Shown: piece by piece, positions 44,401 through 52,151 of the stretch
Layout of the letters: each line of letters begins with the position of its first letter
Numbering within the stretch: the stretch's first letter is position 1
Assembly: GCA_965178585.1 (NCBI GenBank)
Contig: OZ238267.1
Coordinates: 2,976,001-3,040,000 of the forward strand
Source of the DNA: Marifrigoribacter sp965178585
GTDB lineage: Bacteria > Bacteroidota > Bacteroidia > Flavobacteriales > Flavobacteriaceae
DNA: 64,000 nucleotides
Direction: 5' to 3'
The notes under the pieces: generated by a model
The model's database searches: none
Seen by the model: the letters and a program-made list of their open reading frames with translations, nothing else
Told to the model about the DNA's origin: nothing
Translations under genes and position numbers: made by a program

Positions 44401-45780
44401 ATGTATTTTTTTAAAAAGAGAGTAAATTACCTTTTTATTTTTTCTGTGTTTTCATTATTCCTTTATTCTTGTAAAAGTGATGACGATAACACTTCTGCTC
44501 CTGAAGAGCCAGATTTTAATGGCGAATTAGTGTGGGTTAAAACTTTTGGCGGAAGTAATGACGATGATGCAGTAGATATGGTACAGGCAAATGACGGAGG
44601 ATACATAGTTTTAGGGTCTACTAATAGTAACGATGGAGATATTACTGGTAAGACAACAACAGATCAAGATTATTGGCTTCTAAAATTAACTCAGGACGGT
44701 GAAAAAATCTGGGACAAAACCTATGGAGGTAGTGCTGATGATCATGCAACGGGTTTATCTAATACCAATGATGGAGGATATATTATTTCTGGTTTTACTG
44801 CCAGCTCTGATGGTGATGTTTCTGAAAATGCAGGTTTCCACGATTATTGGATCGTAAAAGTTACTAGCACTGGTGATATTCAATGGGAAAAATCATTTGG
44901 ATTTATCGGTCAAGATCAAGCATATCAAGTAATACAAACATTAGATGGAGGTTATTTTGCTACGGGGTTTTTAGATGTTGGGATGAGTGAAGGGCAAGGA
45001 AATGACTTTAATGATAATCAATCTAATACTAGAGGAACACTTCATAGCTTAGGAGATTATTGGGGCATAAAAATGGATGCCAATGGGAACAAAATTTGGC
45101 GTCGTTATTTTGGTGGAAGTCACGTAGATCAGAGTAAAGATGTTTTACAAACAGACGATGGTGGTTTTTTATTAGCAGGTATTTCTGAGAGTTCTGATTT
45201 TGATATATCTAATGCAAAAGGTGCAAATGACTTTTGGGTTATTAAAGTAAGTGCAGATGGAGATAAGGTTTGGGAAAAATCTTATGGAGGTGCCGAAACC
45301 GACAGAGCTTTTTCACTTGTAAAAGCTACCGATGGTAATTATATAATAACTGGAGAATCCAGAAGTATTGACGCAGATGTTTCTAATCCAAAGGGTGGAG
45401 GTGATATTTGGGTTGTAAAATTTAATGGCACTAATGGCTCTTTAATTTGGGAAAAGTCATTTGGTGGAACCGAATTTGATACTTCTAGAGGTGTTGCAAA
45501 TCTTGGCAATAGCTATTATTCAATTGCGGGTAGTTCAAGAAGCTCCGATATTGACGTTTCAAACAATTATGGCGCTAATGATGCTTGGCTGATATTAATT
45601 GATGAAAATGGGAATTTAGAATTCGAAAAAAACATTGGCGGATCTGATATAGATTTTGCAAATAAAACCAAAGGGACTTCTGAAAACGAAATAATCGTTG
45701 TAGGAAATTCATTAAGTAACGATGGGGATATATCCATCAATAAAGGAAACAAAGATTTATTAATATTTAAAATGAAATGA
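44401..45780 (+). CDS. Surface lipoprotein with seven propeller-like repeats
   Basis: A 459-residue lipoprotein: signal peptide with lipobox LYSC, then KSDDDN, close to the acidic export signal known for surface-exposed lipoproteins in Flavobacteriia. The mature part has seven repeats of about 55-70 residues, each with 'W-K-(F/Y)GG--D' at the start, 'DGGY-I-G' in the middle and 'DYW-(I/V)K' at the end (for example VWVKTFGGSNDD, KIWDKTYGGSADD, KVWEKSYGGAETD, IWEKSFGGTEFD). Seven units fit a seven-bladed beta-propeller. Repeat 3 has an insertion. The gene overlaps the MbnP-family gene by 4 nt (ATGA), so the three downstream-linked genes are an operon. Its role is unknown; it may be a binding or docking partner. 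Confidence 0.85.
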   Translation: MYFFKKRVNYLFIFSVFSLFLYSCKSDDDNTSAPEEPDFNGELVWVKTFGGSNDDDAVDMVQANDGGYIVLGSTNSNDGDITGKTTTDQDYWLLKLTQDGEKIWDKTYGGSADDHATGLSNTNDGGYIISGFTASSDGDVSENAGFHDYWIVKVTSTGDIQWEKSFGFIGQDQAYQVIQTLDGGYFATGFLDVGMSEGQGNDFNDNQSNTRGTLHSLGDYWGIKMDANGNKIWRRYFGGSHVDQSKDVLQTDDGGFLLAGISESSDFDISNAKGANDFWVIKVSADGDKVWEKSYGGAETDRAFSLVKATDGNYIITGESRSIDADVSNPKGGGDIWVVKFNGTNGSLIWEKSFGGTEFDTSRGVANLGNSYYSIAGSSRSSDIDVSNNYGANDAWLILIDENGNLEFEKNIGGSDIDFANKTKGTSENEIIVVGNSLSNDGDISINKGNKDLLIFKMK

Positions 45781-46541
45781 AAATGAAAAAAATTGCCCTA
45801 TTATTAACCTTAATGATTGCATTTACAAGTTGTAATTCTGATGATGACAACATTGCTTCTGATATATCAATTTCAGTAAACCACTCTCAAAACTGGGATG
45901 GTCAAAATATAAGCATAGACGATATTGAAACAACTGAATTTACAAATGAAAATGGTGAAGTACTTAAAATAACAAGACTTAGATATTTACTTTCAAAAGT
46001 AATATTAACTAATACTTTTGGCGATGAAGTAGAAGTTGGAGATTATAATTTAGTTGACCTTTCCGATATCAGCACTTTAAATTATGTGAATAACAGTATC
46101 GTTCCCCCAGGCACCTATACAAGTATTTCATTTGTATATGGTTTTAATGAGGAAGATAATATAACTAATGAATATCAAGATTTAAATACAGCAACCTGGA
46201 ATTGGCCTGGAATGTTAGGTGGAGGTTACCACTTCATGCAATTTGATGGTACATTTACCAATGCTAGTACCGTAAATCCACAACCATTTAATTTCCATAA
46301 TGGTACAGCAAGAGTTAGTGATGGTGTTTTTGAGCAAAATTATATCACCGTTACAATAGACGATTTATCAATTACAGGTAATGCTATAATTGATATTAAA
46401 TTGAATTTGGCTGAATGGTTTAAAAATCCAAACACATGGGATTTAAATGTTTTGTCAACTGGATTAATGGGTAATTATGATGCTCAAATAATGATGAATG
46501 AAAACGGTCAAAATGTTTTCAGTGTTTCCGTAGAACAATAA
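45777..46541 (+). CDS. MbnP-family lipoprotein
   Basis: A 254-residue lipoprotein: lipobox FTSC followed by NSDDDN, again a likely surface-export signal. The mature domain matches the MbnP family pattern: YLLSKVILTN near residue 65, LVDLSD, PPGTYTSISFVYGFNE, then a Trp-x-Trp (residues 141 and 143, ATWNWPG) followed by GGGYHFMQFDG. In methanotrophs MbnP binds copper and the di-heme enzyme MbnH converts one of its tryptophans to kynurenine. The next gene here is an MbnH/MauG-type protein, so the same pairing is likely, although no methanobactin genes are near. The start overlaps the previous stop (ATGA); a second ATG lies two codons later at 45783. Confidence 0.82.
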   Translation: MKMKKIALLLTLMIAFTSCNSDDDNIASDISISVNHSQNWDGQNISIDDIETTEFTNENGEVLKITRLRYLLSKVILTNTFGDEVEVGDYNLVDLSDISTLNYVNNSIVPPGTYTSISFVYGFNEEDNITNEYQDLNTATWNWPGMLGGGYHFMQFDGTFTNASTVNPQPFNFHNGTARVSDGVFEQNYITVTIDDLSITGNAIIDIKLNLAEWFKNPNTWDLNVLSTGLMGNYDAQIMMNENGQNVFSVSVEQ

Positions 46542-46553
46542 TATAAATATAAA

Positions 46554-47621
46554 ATGAGGTATTTTTCAATTATACTAGTAGCTAGTTTTTTAATTTCCTG
46601 TTCAAGTTCAGATAACGAACCAAGTTATCAAGCAACACCAGTAGATTTAGAAATACCTCAAATTTTTAGTAATTTACTATTACCACCAACTATACCTTCT
46701 GATAATCCTCAAACGGTTGAAGGAATTTCATTAGGTAGAAAATTATTTTATGAACCGTTACTTTCAGGTGATGGTACTCAAGCCTGTGCAGATTGCCACT
46801 TATCTGAAAATTCATTTACAGATCCAGAGCGATTTAGTACCGGAATCACAGGAGCTATAGGAGATAGAAATGCAATGCCAATCTATAATGTAGCATGGAA
46901 TTTTGAAAAAAAATTCTTTTGGGATGGTAGAGCTATAAGTGTTGAAGATCAAGCTTTAGGCCCTGTTGAAAATGTAATTGAAATGAACAACACTTGGCCA
47001 AATGCAGTTGCTACTTTACAAGCTACAAGTAATTACCCAGATTTGTTTTTACAAGCCTTTGGGACATCAACAATTACTAAAGAATTAGTTGCCAAAGCTA
47101 TTGCTCAATTTGAAAGAACTTTAATAACTGGAAATTCAAAATTCGACCAATATTTATTAGGTGATCCTGATGCAATTACTGCTTCTGAATTAAATGGCTT
47201 TAATATATTTATGGACGAAGAAAGAGGCGATTGTTTTCATTGTCATGGGAGCGATGCCAATCCTTTATGGACAGATAATATTTTCCATAATAACGGGTTA
47301 GATTCTTCTTTTGAAGATCTTGGACTAGGTGATGTTACAGGAGACCCACTTGATAACGGGAAATTTAAATCTCCTTCTTTACGAAATTTAGCCTACACGG
47401 GTCCTTATATGCATGATGGAAGGTTCGAAACTTTAGAAGAAGTTATAAACCATTATAGTGAAGGTCTTGTTTATTCTGAAACTATTGATCCTTTAATGAA
47501 AAACATAGCGGAAGGTGGCGCTCATTTAACTGAAGCTGATAAAGCAGATTTAAAGGCTTTCCTATTATCGTTATCTGAACCTGGATTTAATACCAATCCT
47601 GACTTTCAAAACCCAAACTAA
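46554..47621 (+). CDS. Di-heme cytochrome c peroxidase family (MauG/MbnH-like)
   Basis: A 355-residue lipoprotein (lipobox LISC) with two CxxCH c-type heme sites: C78-A-D-C-H82 and C227-F-H-C-H231. Family landmarks are LGRKLFYEPLLSGDGTQACADCH, MPIYNVAWN, FFWDGRA and FKSPSLRNLAYTGPYMHDGRFETLEEVINHYSEG. Members are periplasmic or surface peroxidases, or MauG/MbnH-type enzymes that use a bis-Fe(IV) state to oxidise a partner protein. The gene is 12 bp after the MbnP-family gene, so I favour the MbnH-like role over hydrogen peroxide removal. Cytochrome c maturation genes are not in this window. Confidence 0.88.
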   Translation: MRYFSIILVASFLISCSSSDNEPSYQATPVDLEIPQIFSNLLLPPTIPSDNPQTVEGISLGRKLFYEPLLSGDGTQACADCHLSENSFTDPERFSTGITGAIGDRNAMPIYNVAWNFEKKFFWDGRAISVEDQALGPVENVIEMNNTWPNAVATLQATSNYPDLFLQAFGTSTITKELVAKAIAQFERTLITGNSKFDQYLLGDPDAITASELNGFNIFMDEERGDCFHCHGSDANPLWTDNIFHNNGLDSSFEDLGLGDVTGDPLDNGKFKSPSLRNLAYTGPYMHDGRFETLEEVINHYSEGLVYSETIDPLMKNIAEGGAHLTEADKADLKAFLLSLSEPGFNTNPDFQNPN

Positions 47622-47630
47622 TAAAGAGAA

Positions 47631-48305
47631 TTAGTCTTTAGTTCTATTTTCTTGATTGATAAACATACCAACAGTTATTGCTGTAATAATTACTAAGTAA
47701 AATTGCCCTATTAAACCCACAAAAATGGTTGCTTTTTGTGCTACAGGTGTTAAGGGTGTGATATCACCATACCCAATAGTAAGCAGGGTAATATAGCTAA
47801 AATACATAAGCCCTTCAGAATAAGATTGTTTACCTACTTCAATCAAATTAAGACCTTCAAATGAATTAGGATCCCCTAAATTCACACTCAAAAAAACAAA
47901 GTACCCAATAAATCCTAACGAAATGTAACCACTTATTAAACCTAAAATCACATCTCTTTTAATCAGTTTTGCATACCAAATATTTATAATTATCTCATAA
48001 GTTACTATCAAGTAAAATAGAAAGTAAATAAAAAATCTTAAATAAGTTGATAGTGTTATTGATTTAATTTCTGAAAAAGAGAAACCAAAGATGATGACCT
48101 CAAAAGAAAGTAAAATGATAAAAAGCCACATTAATTTCTTTTTTTTTGAAATTAATATAATTCCTGCCACTACATTGGCAATAAAGAATAAAGGAGAAAG
48201 AAAATTTTTAAAAAAATCAATATCAAAAATTAATGACCCAAATAAAATTGATAATTGGGTAAACAGAAAGATTTCATATCGATATTTATAAGCAATTTTA
48301 TACAT
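47631..48305 (-). CDS. Potassium channel family protein (two-pore-helix type)
   Basis: A 224-residue inner-membrane protein. Near the C-terminus is a pore helix and selectivity filter, TLLTIGYGDITPL, followed by the last transmembrane helix, as in Ion_trans_2 channels. About four hydrophobic helices precede it, so it may have a 6-TM-like layout without an obvious charged voltage sensor. I start at MYKIAYKYRYEIF; an in-frame Met 12 codons upstream would need a frame that contains the terminator hairpin of the preceding gene. No regulatory RCK domain follows. Confidence 0.88.
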   Translation of the reverse strand: MYKIAYKYRYEIFLFTQLSILFGSLIFDIDFFKNFLSPLFFIANVVAGIILISKKKKLMWLFIILLSFEVIIFGFSFSEIKSITLSTYLRFFIYFLFYLIVTYEIIINIWYAKLIKRDVILGLISGYISLGFIGYFVFLSVNLGDPNSFEGLNLIEVGKQSYSEGLMYFSYITLLTIGYGDITPLTPVAQKATIFVGLIGQFYLVIITAITVGMFINQENRTKD

Positions 48306-48310
48306 GAAAA

Positions 48311-48339
48311 AACCGCCAATCTTGTTTAAGATTGGCGGC
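48311..48339 (-). terminator. Strong intrinsic terminator directly before the channel gene
   Basis: Stem CCGCCAATCTT (48313-48323) with AAGATTGGCGG (48328-48338), a 4-nt loop, and a run of six Ts on the minus strand. It ends the envelope-protein operon (48355-49693) and stops 1-2 nt before the ATG of the channel gene at 48305. Confidence 0.9.
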
Positions 48340-48354
48340 AATAAAATTTATTAA

Positions 48355-49023
48355 TTATTTATTTTTAAAACTATTCAAGACTAATTTTGAATAATCCCTA
48401 GCTGTTTTTGTTATACCACTTGGGTCAATTATTTGAGAAGTTACAACTCCAATTAATTGTTTTCCTTCAGGCTCATCTAAATTATAAACTAACGTTTCAA
48501 CAATATAAGATTTTGAAACTCTAGTTGTAGTAGTGCTAGGTACATAATTACCATAAGTTGAATAAGAATATGGATGATTATAATATCCATAAAATCCACC
48601 ATAATAACCTGGGTAACCACCATAATACGTAGTCCCTCCTGCATAATAACCTCCAGATTCTTCTGTTACTAGTGATTCGTTATAATCTTTTAATACACTT
48701 ACTACAACTCCATGATAACCATCATTTTCAATCATTGCTTGAATTTTTTTAGCATCATCTTCTTTTTTGTCTGGACTGTAGCTGTTATATTTTAAATAAC
48801 TTTCAGTAGCTTTCAAACCTGCTCCTCTTAAGTCATTAGCCATAGCCTCTTCAATTGCAATTCTAGCCTGCGCATTGTCTGTTCTTGCAATTATTAAAAT
48901 ATCTTTATCTGCAATAGTAGCCAGGTTATCACCATGCCAAGAGTCCAATACTTTTACACTTGAACAACTACTAACTAATAAAGCAAATCCAAAAAGGATT
49001 ATTGAATACATTGTTTTTTTCAT
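48355..49023 (-). CDS. Gly/Tyr-rich lipoprotein, unknown function
   Basis: A 222-residue lipoprotein; lipobox VSSCSS near residue 20. The N-terminal half (KVLDSWHGDNLATIADKDILII ... MANDLRGAGLKATES) has an alpha/beta pattern like DUF4136-type envelope proteins, which I mention only as a resemblance. A Gly/Tyr-rich insert (GGYYAGGTTYYGGYPGYYGG) lies at about residues 125-160. Strands then return (SKSYIVETLVYNLDEPEGKQL). I start at MKKTMYSIILFGF; the longer frame from 49059 overlaps the preceding gene and gives no signal peptide. It is the second gene of a two-gene operon with the beta-barrel protein. Confidence 0.72.
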   Translation of the reverse strand: MKKTMYSIILFGFALLVSSCSSVKVLDSWHGDNLATIADKDILIIARTDNAQARIAIEEAMANDLRGAGLKATESYLKYNSYSPDKKEDDAKKIQAMIENDGYHGVVVSVLKDYNESLVTEESGGYYAGGTTYYGGYPGYYGGFYGYYNHPYSYSTYGNYVPSTTTTRVSKSYIVETLVYNLDEPEGKQLIGVVTSQIIDPSGITKTARDYSKLVLNSFKNK

Positions 49024-49048
49024 AATACTATTTATTTTAAATTTTAAA

Positions 49049-49693
49049 TTATTCTCCAAGTCTAAATATTAAACCTCCAGTAAAGTTAAGTTGTAATAAA
49101 GAACCTCCAGAAGTATATACTGATCCTCCGTATCCATAATATACGCCCCCCCATTCAACTGGTATCAATAATTGAGCTTGTGCTCTAATACCTATTCTTT
49201 CGGTGAAGAAATATTTAACCCCACCAGTAAAACCAAAAGAAAATTTAGTTCTACTTCCTGGGTCATAACCTGGTTGCAAACCATCAGATTTAATATAGCC
49301 AGGATTGAAAACTGTAACACCAGCAGATAATCCTGCGAATGGTCTTAAATCTTCATCATAATTAAAATTTTGAATAAAACCCGCTTGAATATGATGTACA
49401 TCAAATTCTGTTATAAAAGTCTCGTATGGGAAAAAAAAATAATCTTTAATATTTAAGTCCGCATTTTGAAAAGCATAAAAGATTTCTACTTGTCCACCAA
49501 TTGGATTAATATCAAAATCTACGGTTACTCCATAATGTCCTGAAGCTTTTAACTTTATATAGCCATCATAGTAGCTATATTTTGAACCTATTTGATAACC
49601 AGCTTGTGGAGTAATTTCTACTTGAGCATACGCTGAAGCTGCAAAAAATAATCCTAAAACGGAAAGAAGGAGGTTGTTTTTAATTGTTTTCAT
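49049..49693 (-). CDS. Outer-membrane beta-barrel protein
   Basis: A 214-residue protein with a signal peptide ending at SAYAQ (about residue 23). The mature part alternates amphipathic strands and Gly-rich turns (ITPQAGYQIGSKYSYYDGYIKL, FAGLSAGVTVF, FSFGFTGGVKYFF) and ends with an aromatic/charged strand (NFTGGLIFRLGE), as in 8-stranded OmpA/OmpW-like barrels. Function unknown. It is the first gene of the unit with the Gly/Tyr-rich lipoprotein. Confidence 0.82.
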   Translation of the reverse strand: MKTIKNNLLLSVLGLFFAASAYAQVEITPQAGYQIGSKYSYYDGYIKLKASGHYGVTVDFDINPIGGQVEIFYAFQNADLNIKDYFFFPYETFITEFDVHHIQAGFIQNFNYDEDLRPFAGLSAGVTVFNPGYIKSDGLQPGYDPGSRTKFSFGFTGGVKYFFTERIGIRAQAQLLIPVEWGGVYYGYGGSVYTSGGSLLQLNFTGGLIFRLGE

Positions 49694-49742
49694 CGATTGT
49701 TATTTTTAATTAATTAGTCTGGTTGTTAATGTATAATAAAGT

Positions 49743-49750
49743 CAAAGGTA
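49743..49750 (-). promoter_or_regulatory. -7 element of the beta-barrel/lipoprotein operon
   Basis: On the minus strand TACCTTTG matches TAnnTTTG, 49 nt upstream of the ATG at 49693. No clear -33 TTG at standard spacing. Confidence 0.48.
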
Positions 49751-49817
49751 TTGTTTTTTAGAAAAAGATTAGTAAAGTAGGTTAAAATTCAATAAAAAAT
49801 AATTAATAAATCTGTTT

Positions 49818-49985
49818 TTAATTTAATGATTTAATTGATTTTTTAATGTTCCAGAGGGTAGTTCTCCAAAAAAACTTTCTATAATCTTTATAGTATTGAC
49901 CCATATGCCAAAACCCACTATCTCTAGATAGATTAGCAATTGGCGTCTTATTTTTTTGGCGATGCCAATTATTGTGTAAATGAAT
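49818..49985 (-). pseudogene. Orphan C-terminal coding fragment without start codon
   Basis: This lies in the only gap over 300 bp in the window (49694-50096). On the minus strand an open frame of 55 codons runs between two stops. Its translation has a realistic composition: WHRQKNKTPIANLSRDSG, then FWHMGQYYKDYRKFFWRTTL and WNIKKSIKSLN. It contains five Trp and many aromatic and basic residues, which is unlikely for random AT-rich DNA. There is no ATG, GTG or TTG near the 5' end; the only Met is in HMGQYY. It looks like the tail of a decayed gene. I do not recognise the family. The rest of the gap holds the barrel operon promoter and the sulP terminator. Confidence 0.45.
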
Positions 49986-50000
49986 TTATTTCAAAAATAT

Positions 50001-50043
50001 AAAATCAAAAAAACCATTTATATAAATGGCTTTTTTTGATTTT
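50001..50043 (-). terminator. Intrinsic terminator of sulP
   Basis: A long near-perfect hairpin. AAAATCAAAAAAACCATTTA (50001-50020) pairs with the sequence up to 50043 with only one bulged C. It lies about 55 bp after the sulP stop codon and has T-runs on either strand. Confidence 0.85.
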
Positions 50044-50096
50044 AATTGTCTCTATTTACTTTCTCATAAAGATGGTGATAGAGGTATAAAAGTTAA

Positions 50097-51932
50097 TTAA
50101 TTAGCTTTTATATTTTCTTTAACCCATAACATACAATCATCAAAAGTTTCAAATAAGTTATCCTCAGGTATTAAATCTGGGATAATATCAATTCGCTCCA
50201 TCATATATCTTGGTTGTTCTAGCGTATCCACTAATAAAACTTTATTCCCATCGTTTACTAAATCTATGATAATTTCTTCCATAACATAGAGACCTGACTG
50301 ATCCATATATTGCATACGACCCATTCTAATTATCACTGTAGTTGCTTCAATTGGGATTTGTTTAGCTAAAGCTTGAAATTCACTTGTTGAACCAAAAAAC
50401 AAAGGTCCTTTTACATGTTTTATAAAAATCTGTTCTTGAAGGTTTTCTGGAATCCCAATTTCATCCGACCAGGCTTCTTCTTTTAATGATTTTACATCAG
50501 ATCGCTTAGCTGAAATATCTCCAATTTTCTTCATAAATATTAACGAAGATATCACCAATCCAATACCAACAGCATACACTAAGTTCCAAACAGAAGATAA
50601 AACTAATACCACAAGCATTATTGCCACTTCATATTTAGGAATGTAAGGTATTGCTTTTAGCCCTTTATAATCCATTACACCAATTCCAACTGTTATCAAT
50701 ATACCAGCTAATACTGCAGCAGGAATTTTTGATGCAACAGGACCTAATGCTAATAATATCACTAACAATAATAAACCTGCTACCATTCCTGATAATCGTG
50801 TTTTACCACCTGCATTGATATTTACAACGGTTCTAATAGTTGCACCAGCACCAGGAATACCTCCAAATAATGCTGCAACACTGTTACCAATACCTTGACC
50901 TATTAATTCTTTATTCGGTTTATGTTTGGTCTTAGTCATATTATCTGCAACCACAGAAGTCAATAAAGAGTCAATGGCTCCTAATAATGCTAAAGTTAAA
51001 GCGGTAAAAATATAAGGGCTTATACTAGATAAACTAAAACCAGTAAACATCTCTAATCTTGGGATAGGTAATCCACTAGGAATTTCTTCAATTGGACGAT
51101 AATCCAACCCAAATCCATAAGCTATCCCACTCATCACAAACAATGCAACTAAAGTACTCGGTACTGCAGTAGTAATACGTTTAAACCCATAAATTATAAA
51201 AATAGTTCCTAAAGCGAGAATTAACTCCAACCAATTAATATTACCTAAGGCATTTGGCAATACTCTAAGTGTTCCGATAACACCAGAAGCATCTTTTCCT
51301 GCAAGTGTTCTAGATTCAACCGCGATTTGTTCTTCTGTAATTTCCTCTGCCCTTTCAATAGTTTCTTTAAAATCCTCTAGAACTAAAATTCCTTCTTCAG
51401 CTTCTTCTAAAAGAATATTCTCTAATATTACTTCTTCAGCTTCTGGCTTAAATTCTTCAACATAAGCTTTATCTTCTTTTGGATAATATCCTAATGCTGG
51501 TAAAATTTGGGTTATTAATATGATAACCCCTATGGCAGTCATAAATCCTGATACTACAGGGTATGGAATATATTTAATATATTTCCCTAATCCCAATAAC
51601 CCTAGACCTACTTGCATGATACCTGCTAATAAAAACACAGTCAGAATAGCGGGTAATGCTTTTTCAACATCTCCTTCAAAAGCTGCTAAAATTCCTGCAA
51701 TAACAACCATACTTACAGCTGTCATGGGTGCAGTAGGGCCAGATATTTGTGTGTTTGTTCCTCCGAAAAGAGCTGCAAAAAATGATATAAAAATGGCACC
51801 ATACAATCCTGCACTAGGTCCTAATCCAGAACTAACACCAAATGCTAATGCTAAGGGAAGTGCAACAATACCTGCAGTAATACCTCCAAAAAGGTCACCT
51901 TTAAAGTGCTTGAAATTAAATAAGTTTTTCAT
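50097..51932 (-). CDS. SulP family inorganic anion transporter
   Basis: A 611-residue inner-membrane transporter of the SLC26/SulP family, which moves sulfate, bicarbonate or similar anions. The start GDLFGGITAGIVALPLALAFGVSSG and the segment NTQISGPTAPMTAVS are family signatures. PNKELIGQGIGNSVAALFGGIPGAGATIRTVVN follows in the second half, and a cytoplasmic STAS domain fills about residues 480-605 (IIRMGRMQYMDQSGLYVMEE). Between helices an Asp/Glu-rich insertion (about 150-232, for example EEFKPEAEEVILE) is longer than usual. Divergent from the SUF operon. A bicarbonate role is possible, but the sequence does not show it. Confidence 0.93.
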   Translation of the reverse strand: MKNLFNFKHFKGDLFGGITAGIVALPLALAFGVSSGLGPSAGLYGAIFISFFAALFGGTNTQISGPTAPMTAVSMVVIAGILAAFEGDVEKALPAILTVFLLAGIMQVGLGLLGLGKYIKYIPYPVVSGFMTAIGVIILITQILPALGYYPKEDKAYVEEFKPEAEEVILENILLEEAEEGILVLEDFKETIERAEEITEEQIAVESRTLAGKDASGVIGTLRVLPNALGNINWLELILALGTIFIIYGFKRITTAVPSTLVALFVMSGIAYGFGLDYRPIEEIPSGLPIPRLEMFTGFSLSSISPYIFTALTLALLGAIDSLLTSVVADNMTKTKHKPNKELIGQGIGNSVAALFGGIPGAGATIRTVVNINAGGKTRLSGMVAGLLLLVILLALGPVASKIPAAVLAGILITVGIGVMDYKGLKAIPYIPKYEVAIMLVVLVLSSVWNLVYAVGIGLVISSLIFMKKIGDISAKRSDVKSLKEEAWSDEIGIPENLQEQIFIKHVKGPLFFGSTSEFQALAKQIPIEATTVIIRMGRMQYMDQSGLYVMEEIIIDLVNDGNKVLLVDTLEQPRYMMERIDIIPDLIPEDNLFETFDDCMLWVKENIKAN

Positions 51933-52114
51933 AATTTTAATTTAGATTGGGTAAATATAAGCAGTAAACCTTTTTATCAAAATTTTAAAATCATTTTTAT
52001 TAATATTTTATCATTTTGAATGAATTTATAGTTTTTCAATGTCTCATAAGAAAAATCAATACTACAATAAATTTTTAAACACTAATTTTCATCTAAAAAA
52101 TATTGAAAATAGTA

Positions 52115-52122
52115 TATATTTG
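52115..52122 (+). promoter_or_regulatory. -7 element of the SUF operon
   Basis: TATATTTG matches TAnnTTTG exactly, 27 nt before the first ATG. No TTG was found at the standard -33 distance, which may point to an activator or to control through the overlapping half-sites downstream. Confidence 0.58.
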
Positions 52123-52130
52123 CTCATTAT

Positions 52131-52151
52131 TTAGATTTAATCTAATTAGAT
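52131..52151 (+). promoter_or_regulatory. Triple half-site array (candidate operator) over the SUF start
   Basis: Two perfect overlapping palindromes: TTAGATT-T-AATCTAA (52131-52145) and TCTAATTAGA (52141-52150). Together they form three alternating copies of the 6-mer TTAGAT/ATCTAA at 52131, 52140 and 52146. The array lies just after the expected transcription start and covers the first start codon, where a repressor, or an RNA structure, could act. Confidence 0.45.

Noticed and set aside
47617..47635. ACTAAT...ATTAGT inverted repeat between the MauG-type gene and the channel gene as a terminator
   Set aside because: Six A/T-rich pairs, with a 7-nt loop and no T-run; too weak to call.
51520..51945. 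A 141-codon open frame on the plus strand, opposite the sulP N-terminus
   Set aside because: It mirrors the sulP codons on the other strand (Pro/Asn/Ala-rich translation with no domain or signal) and sulP is strongly supported by homology.
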